The position numbers and the translations under genes were made by a program. Below are positions 15,461 through 24,820 of a stretch of DNA of 64,000 nt, one piece after another (the first letter of the stretch is position 1; each line of letters opens with the position of its first letter). Source of the DNA: Gammaproteobacteria bacterium 50_400_T64 (GTDB lineage Bacteria; Pseudomonadota; Gammaproteobacteria; Pseudomonadales; Porticoccaceae); contig MAAS01000014.1 in assembly GCA_002162755.1 (NCBI GenBank), positions 124,001-188,000 on the forward strand, read 5' to 3'. A model generated the notes under the pieces. It searched no databases. It was not told where the DNA came from and was given only the letters and a program-made list of their open reading frames with translations.

Positions 15461-17077
15461 ATGTCTAATCAATATGATGCTATTGTCATGGGAGCCGGCA
15501 TTGCCGGTATGTATCAGCTGCTCAAACTGAGAGAGCTAGGACTCAACGTAAAAGTCTATGAAACCGGTGATGGGGTAGGTGGTGTCTGGCACTGGAATAA
15601 CTATCCGGGTTGTCGTTTCGATTCTGAGAGTCATACGTACGGTTACTCTTTTTCTGACGAGCTACTGCAAGAGTGGAACTGGACTGAACGCTTTGCGCCG
15701 CAGCCCGAAACCAAACGCTATCTCAACTATGTCGCTGACAAATTTGATCTGCGCAAAGACATTCAATTCAACAGCCGTGTTGCGAAAGCCACTTATGACG
15801 AAACGAAGACTCAGTGGAATATTGAGCTGGAAGATGGCAGCACCGCCAGTGCTCGCTTTCTGATTTCAGCCACCGGCCCCTTGTCTGCTTACACCATGCC
15901 GCGCATCCCCGGCGTTGATAGTTTCAAAGGCGATTACTGCCATACAGCGCGCTGGCCCGAGGGCGATAGCGGTTGGCAGGGCAATGACTTTAGTGGTCTG
16001 CGAGTCGGCGTTGTCGGCACCGGCGCTACCGGTACACAGGTTATTCAGGAAGTCGCAAAAACAGCCAAAGAACTGACCGTTTTTCAACTCGCGCCCAACT
16101 GGTGCGCGCCGCTGCACAATGCCCCCATTGAGCAAGCCGAGATGGATGACATCAAAGCCCACTATAAAGAAACCTTTGAGTTTCTCAGTACTACCTTTGG
16201 CGCCTTTGCCCACAAATTTGTCGACACATCGGCGCTCGACGTGTCTGATGAAGAGCGCGAAGCCTTTTTTGAAAAGCTCTATGCCGAACCGGGCTTTGGC
16301 ATTTGGCTGGCCAACTACAACGACATTATGACCAGCCCCGAAGCGAATGCGCTGATCACTGAATTCGTTGCCAAAAAAATCCGTCAACGTGTCGACGACC
16401 CTGCTGTAGCAGACCTACTTATTCCGAAAGACCACGGTTTTGGTACTCGCCGCGTGCCGATGGAAACCAAATATTTTGAAGCCTTTAATCAGGACAATGT
16501 ACACCTGATTGATCTCAACAAAACACCCATTGAAGAAATTATGCCCGAGGGTGTGCGTTGCAGTAACAAGCTTTATGAATTGGATCTAATTATTTATGCA
16601 ACAGGTTTTGACGCCGTTACCGGTGCGCTTAAGCGTATCGATATTACCGGCAAAGGCGGCCAGAAATTGATCAACAAGTGGGAAGATGGCCCCCGTACTT
16701 ACCTGGGTATGCAGACCGCTGGCTTCCCCAATTTATTAACACTGGTTGGCCCTCACAATGGCGCAACCTTCTGTAATATTCCCCGCTGTATCGAGCAGAA
16801 TGTCGACTGGGTGGTCGACTTAATCACCTATATGAATAAGAAGAATCTGGTCGAAGTTGAACCTACGGTGGCAGCGGAAGATGAATGGACTCAGCATGTC
16901 GATGATCTGGCTCAGAAAACCCTGTTCCCGACAGCCGACTCCTGGTTTATGGGCGTTAATCCCAACAACCCCGATGCCAAGCGCACCTTTATGCTCTATG
17001 CCGGTGGCGCGCCACATTACAAAGCAAAATGTGATGATGTGGCTGCCCACGACTACGAAGGTTTTGCGCTTAAGTAA
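15461..17077 (+). CDS. Flavin-containing monooxygenase, Baeyer-Villiger type, copy B
   Basis: 538 residues, the same length as copy A and roughly three quarters identical by eye, so the pair arose by tandem duplication. FAD motif GAGIAG, NADPH motif GTGATG and the fingerprint FKGDYCHTARWP are intact; unlike copy A, this fingerprint has the canonical Trp. Both copies end with FMLYAGG followed by a short Tyr-rich tail. AAAGAGG-like sequence before the ATG (about 15449-15455) serves as ribosome-binding site. The change W to Y between copies, plus divergence concentrated in the middle region, suggests different substrates or rates. Retained together as a pair, they may widen the range of ketones oxidised. 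Confidence 0.88.
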   Translation: MSNQYDAIVMGAGIAGMYQLLKLRELGLNVKVYETGDGVGGVWHWNNYPGCRFDSESHTYGYSFSDELLQEWNWTERFAPQPETKRYLNYVADKFDLRKDIQFNSRVAKATYDETKTQWNIELEDGSTASARFLISATGPLSAYTMPRIPGVDSFKGDYCHTARWPEGDSGWQGNDFSGLRVGVVGTGATGTQVIQEVAKTAKELTVFQLAPNWCAPLHNAPIEQAEMDDIKAHYKETFEFLSTTFGAFAHKFVDTSALDVSDEEREAFFEKLYAEPGFGIWLANYNDIMTSPEANALITEFVAKKIRQRVDDPAVADLLIPKDHGFGTRRVPMETKYFEAFNQDNVHLIDLNKTPIEEIMPEGVRCSNKLYELDLIIYATGFDAVTGALKRIDITGKGGQKLINKWEDGPRTYLGMQTAGFPNLLTLVGPHNGATFCNIPRCIEQNVDWVVDLITYMNKKNLVEVEPTVAAEDEWTQHVDDLAQKTLFPTADSWFMGVNPNNPDAKRTFMLYAGGAPHYKAKCDDVAAHDYEGFALK

Positions 17078-17106
17078 AGACTGAAGAGTAGGGCGCAATA
17101 CTTTGT

Positions 17107-17150
17107 CCGGATTATCGATTGGCGTGCTGATCGTTAATCCGGGTTTTACC
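17107..17150 (+). terminator. Probable terminator after copy B
   Basis: CCGGATTA (17107-17114) pairs with TAATCCGG (17135-17142), with an inner CGAT/ATCG pairing, followed by GTTTTACC. The T-run is short. Confidence 0.6.
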
Positions 17151-17406
17151 CCATTAATAATGTCAGGCAGCGCCGACCCATCGACCCAGTAATATTAAAC
17201 TCTGCAGTACGGTATCTTCTTCTATAGTCAGAACAGTATGTTGCCTATTCAATAGCATCGTACCTCATCCAAACAGCGCCCGTGACCACATACAGAATCT
17301 TTATTTAATTATTTATTTAATTAAGGGCAGGGCCTTGCTCTTGTAGTCTGCTGAGTAGCCCCTTACTCTTGGGTAATTATCAGCATTGTTACTTAAGGAT
17401 AAAATA
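17151..17406 (+). promoter_or_regulatory. Leader region of nhaA
   Basis: About 256 bases without a gene. An AT-rich stretch (TTTATTTAATTATTTATTTA at 17300-17319) precedes a GC-richer part with AAGGGC, GGGCC and CCCC runs that could pair. This may be a structured leader like that of nhaD, but I found no clear long stem. AAGGA at 17395-17399 is the ribosome-binding site of nhaA. Confidence 0.3.
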
Positions 17407-18798
17407 ATGGCCAAGCCTAAGCAGCAAGGAACAGGAAAAAGAGGGGTTTTTAATTCACCCTGGGAACAGGCCTTTGACAAGGTTCTGACTCCCTTCGAAG
17501 AATTTATTCACCGCCAAACCACCAGTAGTCTGTTGTTGATGGGCACAGCTGTAGTCGCCCTGATTTTGGCAAACGGCCCATTATCATCGGCTTATACGCA
17601 TTTTATGCATACCCCGCTCAGCCTCAATGTCGGTAGCTGGGCTATTGAAATGAGCCTGCATCACTGGATCAACGATGGTTTGATGGCGATGTTTTTTTTC
17701 GTTGTAGGTCTGGAATTAAAGCGTGAAATATTAGTAGGGGAGTTGGCCGATCTTCGTAATGCAGCACTACCCATTGGCGCCGCAATTGGTGGCATGGTGG
17801 TACCGGCATTAATTTATTTCATGATTAACCCAGAGGGTGATGCTGCGCGGGGTTGGGGTATTCCCATGGCCACCGATATCGCCTTTGCTATCGGTGCGCT
17901 GTCACTACTCGCGAGTCGTGTGCCAAAGGCGCTGATTACCTTTTTAGTGGCGCTCGCGATCGTTGATGATCTGGGCGCTGTTGTCGTTATCGCTGTGTTT
18001 TATACTGAAACTATTGCCCTTTGGCCTCTGGCTGCGGCGGTTGTTCTACTGGCATTATTGATCGTGTTGAATCTTGTTGGTATTCGCAAGACACTGCCTT
18101 ACTTTATCGTTTCAGTCATTTTCTGGTATGCCGTTATGCTTTCTGGTGTGCATGCAACTCTTGCAGGTGTGCTGGGTGCCCTGTGTGTCCCTGCAATACC
18201 AAAATATCAGCCTGAGCGCTTTAGTGATCAAATCAAAGCTCTAATGCAGCGTTTCGATGCCAGTCATCAATCGGGCCGAAGCATCATGACCAATGACGAA
18301 TTACGCGCAGTAGTGCAGTGCCTTGAAAACGGAGTGCATAGCGTACAGGCACCTTTGCAACGTCTTGAACACGCCTGGCACATGCCGGTTGCCTATATTG
18401 TCATCCCTATTTTTGCATTGGCCAACGCAGGCATTCCCCTTGAGCTAGCATCGATAGGTGAAACACTGCGCCATCCCACATTTATCGGTGTATCGCTGGG
18501 CCTGATATTGGGCAAATTTATTGGCATAACGGGCGTTAGCTGGTTGATGCTAAAGCTCGGCATTGCTGTGCTTCCCAAAGATACGCGTTTTACACAGATT
18601 GCTGGAGTATCACTCTTAGCCGGCATTGGCTTCACCATGTCTATCTTTGTTGCCCAGCTCGGCTTTGGTGAGCGAGAGGATTTATTACTGATTGCCAAAA
18701 CAGGCATCCTGCTAGCATCTTTTGTGGCGGGTGTAGCTGGTGTGCTTTGGCTTTATCTCGTTAGTAAAGCGGCAGACGTCGATACGTCGGCCAAATAG
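17407..18798 (+). CDS. nhaA: Na+/H+ antiporter NhaA
   Basis: 463 residues from the ATG at 17407, preferred because AAGGA lies eight bases upstream; an in-frame TTG 21 bases earlier lacks a site. About 11-12 membrane helices. The ion-binding Asp pair is visible in ALAIVDDLGAVVVIA, and PMATDIAFAIGAL and the GIGFTMSIFVAQLGF stretch match NhaA. It exchanges two H+ for one Na+ to keep cytoplasmic sodium and pH stable. It is longer than the E. coli protein (about 390 residues) because of a hydrophilic insert of about 70 residues (near 270-340) and an N-terminal extension, a form common in marine bacteria. Confidence 0.94.
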   Translation: MAKPKQQGTGKRGVFNSPWEQAFDKVLTPFEEFIHRQTTSSLLLMGTAVVALILANGPLSSAYTHFMHTPLSLNVGSWAIEMSLHHWINDGLMAMFFFVVGLELKREILVGELADLRNAALPIGAAIGGMVVPALIYFMINPEGDAARGWGIPMATDIAFAIGALSLLASRVPKALITFLVALAIVDDLGAVVVIAVFYTETIALWPLAAAVVLLALLIVLNLVGIRKTLPYFIVSVIFWYAVMLSGVHATLAGVLGALCVPAIPKYQPERFSDQIKALMQRFDASHQSGRSIMTNDELRAVVQCLENGVHSVQAPLQRLEHAWHMPVAYIVIPIFALANAGIPLELASIGETLRHPTFIGVSLGLILGKFIGITGVSWLMLKLGIAVLPKDTRFTQIAGVSLLAGIGFTMSIFVAQLGFGEREDLLLIAKTGILLASFVAGVAGVLWLYLVSKAADVDTSAK

Positions 18799-19063
18799 TA
18801 ACAGCCACTTGAGTATGTGCTTTCGCTGAGCTAGTTATAATTTGAACTCAGCCCCAGCCTGGCAGTCTTAACAACCGTGAGTAGCACACCGTCAATTGCG
18901 TATAATGTATATTATGTTAAATCAGGTTTCGATGATGATCAGGCTGTGGATCTAATTCACCACCAGTCCACTCCCATATCCCGTTTTTGATACGCTGGCT
19001 ACACAAGGCAAACGAACCATAGTGCTACACTCCTACCCTAACAATAGAAAGACTGCATACCTT

Positions 19064-21142
19064 ATGAAGTTACTGCCATTCGCAATTATTCTGTTTCTTG
19101 TCGCAACTACTACTTATGGCAAAACAGAACCCCTGGTATTTACCAAAGCGCATTCGAAAACTGCTGTTGAAATTATTGAAACCCTGAGCAACAAGCATTA
19201 CAAAAAACAAGTCGTTGATGACCGTTTTTCCAGTCGCTTGCTCGATGCTTATTTTGATGCATTGGATCCCGCTAAGGTCTATTTCCTTAAACCGGATATG
19301 ACGAGGTTTGAATCCGGCCGTTATAGCTTCGATGATGCTCTAGAAAATGGTGATTTAAGCCAAGCCTTTGCCATTTATAATCTCTTTCGTGATCGTATCG
19401 CCGACCGCCTGGAAAGTAATATTGTCGTCCTCGAGGGTGATTTCAGCTTCGACTTTAGTCTTGAAGAAACAATTAATCTTGATAGGGACAGCCGCACCTG
19501 GATGGAAAATACAGCGGAAGCTGACGATTACTGGCGTAAGCGCATGAAAGACAGCCTCCTCCGCCTGGTACTTTCGGGCAAAGAGTCTGATAAGGCTCGC
19601 GAGCTATTACGCAAACGCTACGCAAACCAGCTTAAACAATTGGCGCAACAAGATGCTGATGACGCCATACAAAGCTTTATCAATGTCATGGCTGGACTCT
19701 ACGATCCCCACACGAGCTATCTTGCCCCGCGAACGCTTGAAAACTTCAATATTTCAATGTCCCTGTCACTGGAAGGGATTGGTGCTGTTTTACAATTAGA
19801 GGACGAGTTCACCAAGATCGTACGCATCGTTCCTGGCGGCCCGGCTGATAAACAGGGCGTTCTAGCCGCTGAAGATAAGATTATTGGTGTGGCGCAGAAT
19901 GATGAGGCAATGGTCGATGTCATCGGCTGGCGTCTGGATGATGTCGTCGCGATTATTCGTGGTAAAAAAGATAGCCGAGTCCGACTGGAAATAATTCCAG
20001 GCACATCAGAAGGTGGCGATAAAACAACAACGGTCGCCATTATTCGTGACAAGGTAAAGCTTGAGGAACAGGCCGCCAAAAGCGAAATCATCGAACTACA
20101 ACAAGATGGCCAAGAATTTCGGGCAGGCGTTATCACAGTCCCCGCCTTTTATATGGATTTTGAAGCCTATCGTAAGCGCGATCCCGATTTTAAAAGCACT
20201 TCTCGGGATGTTATGAAGCTCATCATCGATCTAAAAAAAGACGGTGTTGACGGTATTGTTCTCGACCTGCGTAACAATGGCGGCGGCTCTCTTTATGAGG
20301 CCACTGCACTGACCGACCTGTTTATTCATCCGGGTCCAGTAGTGCAAATTCGTCATGCTGACCAGCGTGTTTCCCGAGAGCAACGCGCCCGACAGAGGCC
20401 CTTTTACGACGGCCCTCTTATGGTGTTAATTAACCGACTGAGCGCCTCTGCATCTGAGATTTTTGCCGGTGCGATTCAAGATTACGGTCGTGGTTTAGTC
20501 GTTGGAACGACCAGTTTTGGTAAAGGCACAGTGCAGGTTCTCGCCCCTTTAGAACAGGGTCGGCTAAAATTGACAGAATCGAAATTTTATCGTGTTTCAG
20601 GACAAAGTACTCAGCATCGCGGCGTCATCCCCGACATCAGCTTCCCCTCCTATTTCAATACAGAGGAAGTGGGTGAGAGTAGCCAGGATAACGCCCTACC
20701 CTGGGACAGTATTCGCGCGGTCAAACACCGTGAATATGAAGACTTTAGCCCCCTACTTCTCGACCTAAAAACACAGCATCAACAGCGTATCGAATCAAAT
20801 CCAGATTGGCGTTTTATGCTCAATGAAATTGCTTTAATTACTGAACAACGCGCATTAAAAGAATTTACGCTGAATAAAAGTAGTCGTGAACAAACTAAAG
20901 ATGAGCGCGAAAGAAAGTGGCTGGCGATTGAAAATAAGCGACGTAAAACTCGTAGCGAAGCACCCTTTGAATCGACTGAGGCCGTAGAAGCTTTCCGTAA
21001 ACAACAGAAGGAAGATGAGCAAACCCCTGATCCCATTTTGCGGGAAACTGCGAATTTGTTGTTCGATTACACCAGTGCTTCTACCACTTCACTGGAAACG
21101 CGTGTGGTAAAAAAAGGCTTGTTTAATTCATACAGTCAGTAA
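19064..21142 (+). CDS. prc: Tail-specific protease (carboxy-terminal processing peptidase)
   Basis: 692 residues from the ATG at 19064, chosen because it yields a signal peptide (MKLLPFAIILFLVATTTYG); a GTG at 19022 would place 14 residues in front. No strong ribosome-binding site for either. An N-terminal helical domain, a PDZ domain (near LEGIGAVLQLEDEFTKIVRIVPGGPADKQG), the S41 protease core and a C-terminal DUF3340-like helical part follow. The Ser-Lys pair is in LSASASEIF and FGKGTVQ, 25 residues apart as in E. coli Prc. It degrades or trims periplasmic proteins and cell-wall enzymes. Stands alone; the downstream sigma operon is separated by about 77 bases. Confidence 0.92.
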   Translation: MKLLPFAIILFLVATTTYGKTEPLVFTKAHSKTAVEIIETLSNKHYKKQVVDDRFSSRLLDAYFDALDPAKVYFLKPDMTRFESGRYSFDDALENGDLSQAFAIYNLFRDRIADRLESNIVVLEGDFSFDFSLEETINLDRDSRTWMENTAEADDYWRKRMKDSLLRLVLSGKESDKARELLRKRYANQLKQLAQQDADDAIQSFINVMAGLYDPHTSYLAPRTLENFNISMSLSLEGIGAVLQLEDEFTKIVRIVPGGPADKQGVLAAEDKIIGVAQNDEAMVDVIGWRLDDVVAIIRGKKDSRVRLEIIPGTSEGGDKTTTVAIIRDKVKLEEQAAKSEIIELQQDGQEFRAGVITVPAFYMDFEAYRKRDPDFKSTSRDVMKLIIDLKKDGVDGIVLDLRNNGGGSLYEATALTDLFIHPGPVVQIRHADQRVSREQRARQRPFYDGPLMVLINRLSASASEIFAGAIQDYGRGLVVGTTSFGKGTVQVLAPLEQGRLKLTESKFYRVSGQSTQHRGVIPDISFPSYFNTEEVGESSQDNALPWDSIRAVKHREYEDFSPLLLDLKTQHQQRIESNPDWRFMLNEIALITEQRALKEFTLNKSSREQTKDERERKWLAIENKRRKTRSEAPFESTEAVEAFRKQQKEDEQTPDPILRETANLLFDYTSASTTSLETRVVKKGLFNSYSQ

Positions 21143-21219
21143 TTAATGTCAACCAATAGTGGCTAAAGGCGTTTGTATCTATACGACCTAAAAAATTAGC
21201 CACATTGGGGAATAATAAA

Positions 21220-21585
21220 ATGAATGTAACAAGGTTGATATTGGCAGCCCTATTGCCGTTGGTTATTTCCGCGCCGACATTTGCAGAGCATAAACATCAT
21301 TCTCGAGATAAACACCCGCGTGCTCACCAGTATTCAAAATTAAAACATTCTATACGCAAAGCTGAGCAGCACCACCATAGACGTCAATATGAGTCTGCTA
21401 GTCATCATCAACACAAGCCCAGCTATCAGGTTTATTCTGGTTACACAGTGTATCGCAGTGGTAATCACCACAAGCATCACCGCTATGAACACCGTCTTTC
21501 CTATGATTATGACCGGCGAGAAACCTACCGATTAATTGCTGGGGCTATCGTGCTCAATGAAGTTTTACACCATGTCCATCACTAG
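21220..21585 (+). CDS. Histidine-rich exported protein
   Basis: 121 residues from the ATG at 21220 (GGGGA about 9 bases upstream). A signal peptide ends near TFA-EHKHH. The mature part holds 21 His in about 99 residues, often as HH, HHH or HxHH clusters, plus many Tyr and Arg, and no Cys. Such composition suggests binding of Ni, Zn, Cu or Co in the periplasm, similar to RcnB-like or metal-storage proteins, but no family motif is recognised. It is first in a four-gene set with an ECF sigma factor, a membrane protein and a DUF3106 protein, with only 20 bases to the next start, so it may be a target or sensor part of that sigma system. Confidence 0.7.
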   Translation: MNVTRLILAALLPLVISAPTFAEHKHHSRDKHPRAHQYSKLKHSIRKAEQHHHRRQYESASHHQHKPSYQVYSGYTVYRSGNHHKHHRYEHRLSYDYDRRETYRLIAGAIVLNEVLHHVHH

Positions 21586-21605
21586 CTCGCCATTGCGTGC
21601 CCCTT

Positions 21606-22199
21606 ATGGATATTCCTGCGCTAAAACGTAACATGCCGGTCGAGAGTGACGAATCCCGCCTGGCCCTCGATGGCTTTTTAAGCTCAGTGCAACGCCGTGC
21701 CTTCACCATGGCGCGTGCGGCCCTGGGTAATGCTGATGACGCCATGGATGTCGTGCAGGACAGCATGCTACAACTCGTAAAGTCCTATGCAGACCGGGAT
21801 GTAGATGAGTGGCGAAAACTGTTTTATCGTATTCTGAATAACAAAATTAACGACCTGTTTCGGCGGCGTAAATTGCAGCGACGTTTTGGTGGCTTGCTAC
21901 CTGGGCTTGCGAGTCAGAATACTGATGAAAAAGATACACCTGCAGATCCGTTTGACAGAATACCCGCTACAGAGGGTGACCCTGCCATCCACCTGCAGAG
22001 AGAACGCACGATTGTTCACCTTCACTTACAGATAAGCCGGCTGCCCCGTCGACAGCGAGAAGCCTTCATGTTGCGCTGCTGGGAGGGCTTTTCAACGCTG
22101 GAAACTGCCCAATCTATGGGCTGCAGTGAAGGCAGTGTGAAAACCCATTACTCAAGAGCTTTAAAGGCTCTGCGCTCAAACCTTGGGGAACCCCTTTAA
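21606..22199 (+). CDS. ECF-type RNA polymerase sigma factor
   Basis: 197 residues. Region 2 (FTMARAALGNADDAMDVVQDSMLQLVKSYADRDVDEWRKLFYRILNNKINDLFRRRK) and region 4 (LPRRQREAFMLRCWEGFSTLETAQSMGCSEGSVKTHYSRALKALR) are separated by an acidic linker of about 50 residues. It matches the sigma-70 ECF group. The start at 21606 (ATG) gives the usual N-terminus; a GTG at 21597 in the same frame is possible, and neither has a clear Shine-Dalgarno, so translation may be coupled to the His-rich gene. The next gene starts 10 bases past its stop and encodes a single-pass membrane protein that may be its anti-sigma factor. Signal and regulon unknown. Confidence 0.88.
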   Translation: MDIPALKRNMPVESDESRLALDGFLSSVQRRAFTMARAALGNADDAMDVVQDSMLQLVKSYADRDVDEWRKLFYRILNNKINDLFRRRKLQRRFGGLLPGLASQNTDEKDTPADPFDRIPATEGDPAIHLQRERTIVHLHLQISRLPRRQREAFMLRCWEGFSTLETAQSMGCSEGSVKTHYSRALKALRSNLGEPL

Positions 22200-22209
22200 G
22201 GAGGCTGCT

Positions 22210-22545
22210 ATGAAAACTCAATTTGAACAGGATCTACAAACCAGATTACGCCACAGTGAGCAAACCATCGATACAGAGAACCTCACCCAGTTGGCCGATA
22301 TTCGCCAACAGGCACTTGGTTTACAACTCACGCGCAAAACGAACACGCCCCACCGTTGGAGGCACTTTTCGTGGCCCACTGCGGGCATGGCTCTGGCATC
22401 ACTACTGCTCATTGTTCTGGCAGCGCCGCTCTCCCCTTTTACATCGCCATCATCCATTGATTACTTGAGTGACAATACTGAACTCTATGATGATCTCGAG
22501 TTTTATTATTGGCTGGCTGAGAATGAACAGAGCTTTCGAGGTTAA
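22210..22545 (+). CDS. Single-pass membrane protein, possible anti-sigma (DUF3619-like)
   Basis: 111 residues. AAGGAGG lies six bases before the ATG. A hydrophilic, cytoplasmic N-terminal half (about 1-55, with EQDLQTRLRHSEQTIDTENLTQLADIRQQAL) is followed by one membrane helix (about 62-80) and a short acidic periplasmic tail (LYDDLEFYYWLAENEQSF). The layout, and its place right after an ECF sigma gene, suggest an anti-sigma factor of the DUF3619-like type; it lacks the HxxxCxxC zinc motif. The next gene starts one base past its stop codon. Role inferred from context only. Confidence 0.68.
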   Translation: MKTQFEQDLQTRLRHSEQTIDTENLTQLADIRQQALGLQLTRKTNTPHRWRHFSWPTAGMALASLLLIVLAAPLSPFTSPSSIDYLSDNTELYDDLEFYYWLAENEQSFRG

Positions 22546-22546
22546 G

Positions 22547-22978
22547 ATGCTAAACCCATTACCATCAATCATTGCTATCGCTCTGTTGATGAGCTGCGTA
22601 TCCGTTAGCGCACATACTCGCTTAAACCCCATCGTAGATAAGAATAATATTTATAAATATCAATTAACTAGCGATATTTTATCGAATTCAGATGAAGCTA
22701 AACCCCCACCTGAAATACAAATAATTTCTCGGCAAGAGAATAGCGCTACACCTGGAAAGGAAATGACAGCAGAGCAAAGGAAACGCTTTAAAGAACGTAA
22801 AAAGCGCTTTGAAGCATTGCCTGCGGAAGAGAAACAACGGCTTAAAGAGGCCCGTAAGAAGTTCAAGCAGCTACCCCCAGAGGAAAGAAAAAGGTTGAGG
22901 CAGAAGTGGCAAAACCTATCCCCGGAACAACGCGATAAAGCCATTAAGAGAAAGAGGAATAACCATCAGGGGGAGTAG
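22547..22978 (+). CDS. DUF3106-type exported, highly basic protein
   Basis: 143 residues from the ATG at 22547 (GAGG six bases before). An N-terminal signal contains LLMSC, which could be a lipobox with lipidated Cys, or a plain signal peptide ending near VSA. The rest is a charged helical region with repeats of the type L-P-x-E-E-[KR]-x-R-L (LPAEEKQRL, LPPEERKRL, LSPEQRDKA), the DUF3106 pattern, which occurs beside ECF sigma/DUF3619 pairs in many proteobacteria. Such repeats resemble CpxP/Spy-type or RcnB-like periplasmic proteins. Likely part of the envelope or metal response that the sigma factor controls. A terminator follows within 20 bases. Confidence 0.75.
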   Translation: MLNPLPSIIAIALLMSCVSVSAHTRLNPIVDKNNIYKYQLTSDILSNSDEAKPPPEIQIISRQENSATPGKEMTAEQRKRFKERKKRFEALPAEEKQRLKEARKKFKQLPPEERKRLRQKWQNLSPEQRDKAIKRKRNNHQGE

Positions 22979-22996
22979 ACACAAGTTAGCAGACAT

Positions 22997-23024
22997 AAAA
23001 AAACCGGCGTATGCCGGTTTTTTT
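22997..23024. terminator. Bidirectional terminator
   Basis: AAAAAAACCGGC (22997-23008 or so) pairs with GCCGGTTTTTTT (23013-23024) across a 4-base loop. T-runs on both strands let it serve the sigma operon (plus) and etfA (minus). Confidence 0.92.
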
Positions 23025-23043
23025 ATTGAGATGAAGAAAGCTC

Positions 23044-23973
23044 TTACAGCGCTTCGTCCAACTCTGGCAATGCCTTAAACAAATCAGCAACAAGACCGTA
23101 ATCAGCCACCTGAAAAATCGGTGCGTCTTCGTCTTTGTTGATAGCAACAATGACTTTAGAGTCTTTCATACCTGCCAGATGCTGAATGGCACCCGAAATA
23201 CCGACGGCAATGTAGAGATCAGGAGCAACGATTTTACCCGTTTGACCAACCTGCATTTCGTTAGGTACAAAACCCGCATCAACAGCAGCACGTGAAGCAC
23301 CAACAGCGGCGCCAAGCTTATCGGCAACTTTGTAAAGCAGCTCGAAGTTCTCGCCATTCTGCATACCACGGCCACCGGAAACGATGACATCGGCAGCAGT
23401 CAGCTCAGGGCGATCAGACTTGGCGACTTCTTCGCCTTTAAATTCAGAAATGCCTGCATCGTGAACACCGCCAGCGGCTTCGATAGTGGCACTGCCACCC
23501 TCTGCTGCTACGGGGTCAAAAGCTGTAGTACGAACCGTCATCACTTTAATGCTGTCGCTGCTCTGTACTGTAGCGACGATGTTGCCCGCATAGACAGGAC
23601 GCTGGAAAGTATCTTCGCTGATAACAGCACTGATATCAGAAATTGGCTGCACGTCGAGCAAAGCACCAACACGGGGAATGACATTCTTGCCGTTAGTGGT
23701 AGCAGGCACAAGAATGTGGCCATAATTAGCCGCTAATTCAGCAACTAAAGGGGCAACGTTTTCAGCCAGCATAAATTCGTAGGCAGCGTTGTCGGCAACA
23801 ACAACTTTGTTAATGCCTGCAATTTTTGCTGCCGCATCGGCTGCAGCACTACAGTTGGCACCGGCGATAAGAATATCAACATCGCTACCAATAGCCTGGG
23901 CGGCGGCAACAGCATTCAGCGTTGCGCCTTTGATTTCGTTGTTGTCGTGTTCCGCAATTACCAGAATACTCAT
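23044..23973 (-). CDS. etfA: Electron transfer flavoprotein, alpha subunit
   Basis: 309 residues of the ETF-alpha/FixB family. The C-terminal FAD-binding signature is present ([47 protein letters not shown]). With EtfB it accepts electrons from acyl-CoA and other dehydrogenases and passes them to ETF-quinone oxidoreductase, whose gene is divergent about 1 kb away. The start overlaps the etfB stop by four bases (ATGA), giving a tight etfBA operon. Length is as usual. The acyl-CoA chemistry encoded around it (thioesterases, hydrolases, carboxylase) makes fatty-acid or ketone catabolism a likely electron source. Confidence 0.96.
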   Translation of the reverse strand: MSILVIAEHDNNEIKGATLNAVAAAQAIGSDVDILIAGANCSAAADAAAKIAGINKVVVADNAAYEFMLAENVAPLVAELAANYGHILVPATTNGKNVIPRVGALLDVQPISDISAVISEDTFQRPVYAGNIVATVQSSDSIKVMTVRTTAFDPVAAEGGSATIEAAGGVHDAGISEFKGEEVAKSDRPELTAADVIVSGGRGMQNGENFELLYKVADKLGAAVGASRAAVDAGFVPNEMQVGQTGKIVAPDLYIAVGISGAIQHLAGMKDSKVIVAINKDEDAPIFQVADYGLVADLFKALPELDEAL

Positions 23974-24722
23974 GAGATCACCTTGGCTTCGTTTTTCAGT
24001 TTATCAACCAGTTGTGCAACATCTTCTACTTTGATGCCCGCCTTACGCTCGGCGGGTGGCTCGGCCTTGAGCAGGGTTGTACGGGGAGCAACATCAACAC
24101 CCAGATCTGCAGGGGTGGTGCTATCAATCGTCTTTTTCTTGGCTTTCATGATGTTAGGCAATGAAGCATAACGAGGCTCATTCAAACGTAAGTCAGCGGT
24201 AACGATGGCTGGCAATTTAATTTGAATAGTCTGCAGGCCGGCATCAACTTCGCGGATAACCGTAGCGCTATCACCGTCGATAGTGAGCTCGGAAGCAAAT
24301 GTCGCCTGTGCCCAACCAGTCAGTGCGCCAAGCATCTGGCCTGTGTGGTTGTTGTCGCCATCAATGGCCTGCTTACCCAGCAAGACGATGTCGGGGCTTT
24401 CGTTATCACAAACAGCCTTTAGGCATTTGGCAACGGCCAGTGACTCGAGGTCAGTATCAGTGGTGATCAAAATACCGCGATCAGCACCCAGTGCCAGCGC
24501 AGTGCGAACCTGCTCCTGAGCGGCTTGTGGGCCAATAGAGACAACAATAATTTCTGTTGCAACGCCTTTTTCCTTCAGTCGAACCGCTTCTTCAACAGCA
24601 ATTTCACAGAAGGGATTGATAGCCATTTTTACATTGGCCAGGTCGGGGCCCGTATTATCTGACTTGGCCCTTACCTTTACGTTGTAGTCAGCGACGCGCT
24701 TAACAGCGACAAGAATCTTCAT
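23970..24722 (-). CDS. etfB: Electron transfer flavoprotein, beta subunit
   Basis: 250 residues from the ATG at 24722, preferred because it gives the family's start [10 protein letters not shown] and has AGGTGG upstream; an in-frame codon 60 bases earlier does not. The AMP/ADP-binding beta subunit pattern is seen: [47 protein letters not shown] and the end [28 protein letters not shown]. It forms a heterodimer with EtfA. Transcribed from the 250-base region shared with the divergent ETF-QO gene, where two inverted repeats may be operators. Confidence 0.96.
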   Translation of the reverse strand: MKILVAVKRVADYNVKVRAKSDNTGPDLANVKMAINPFCEIAVEEAVRLKEKGVATEIIVVSIGPQAAQEQVRTALALGADRGILITTDTDLESLAVAKCLKAVCDNESPDIVLLGKQAIDGDNNHTGQMLGALTGWAQATFASELTIDGDSATVIREVDAGLQTIQIKLPAIVTADLRLNEPRYASLPNIMKAKKKTIDSTTPADLGVDVAPRTTLLKAEPPAERKAGIKVEDVAQLVDKLKNEAKVIS

Positions 24723-24820
24723 GAACCACCTTTTAGGTATGTTGTGGAGTGTGACGAATAAATTGGCTGCACAATAAAGCACCCAATTTAGCGGGCGTAA
24801 TCATGCCGATTCTGACATCA

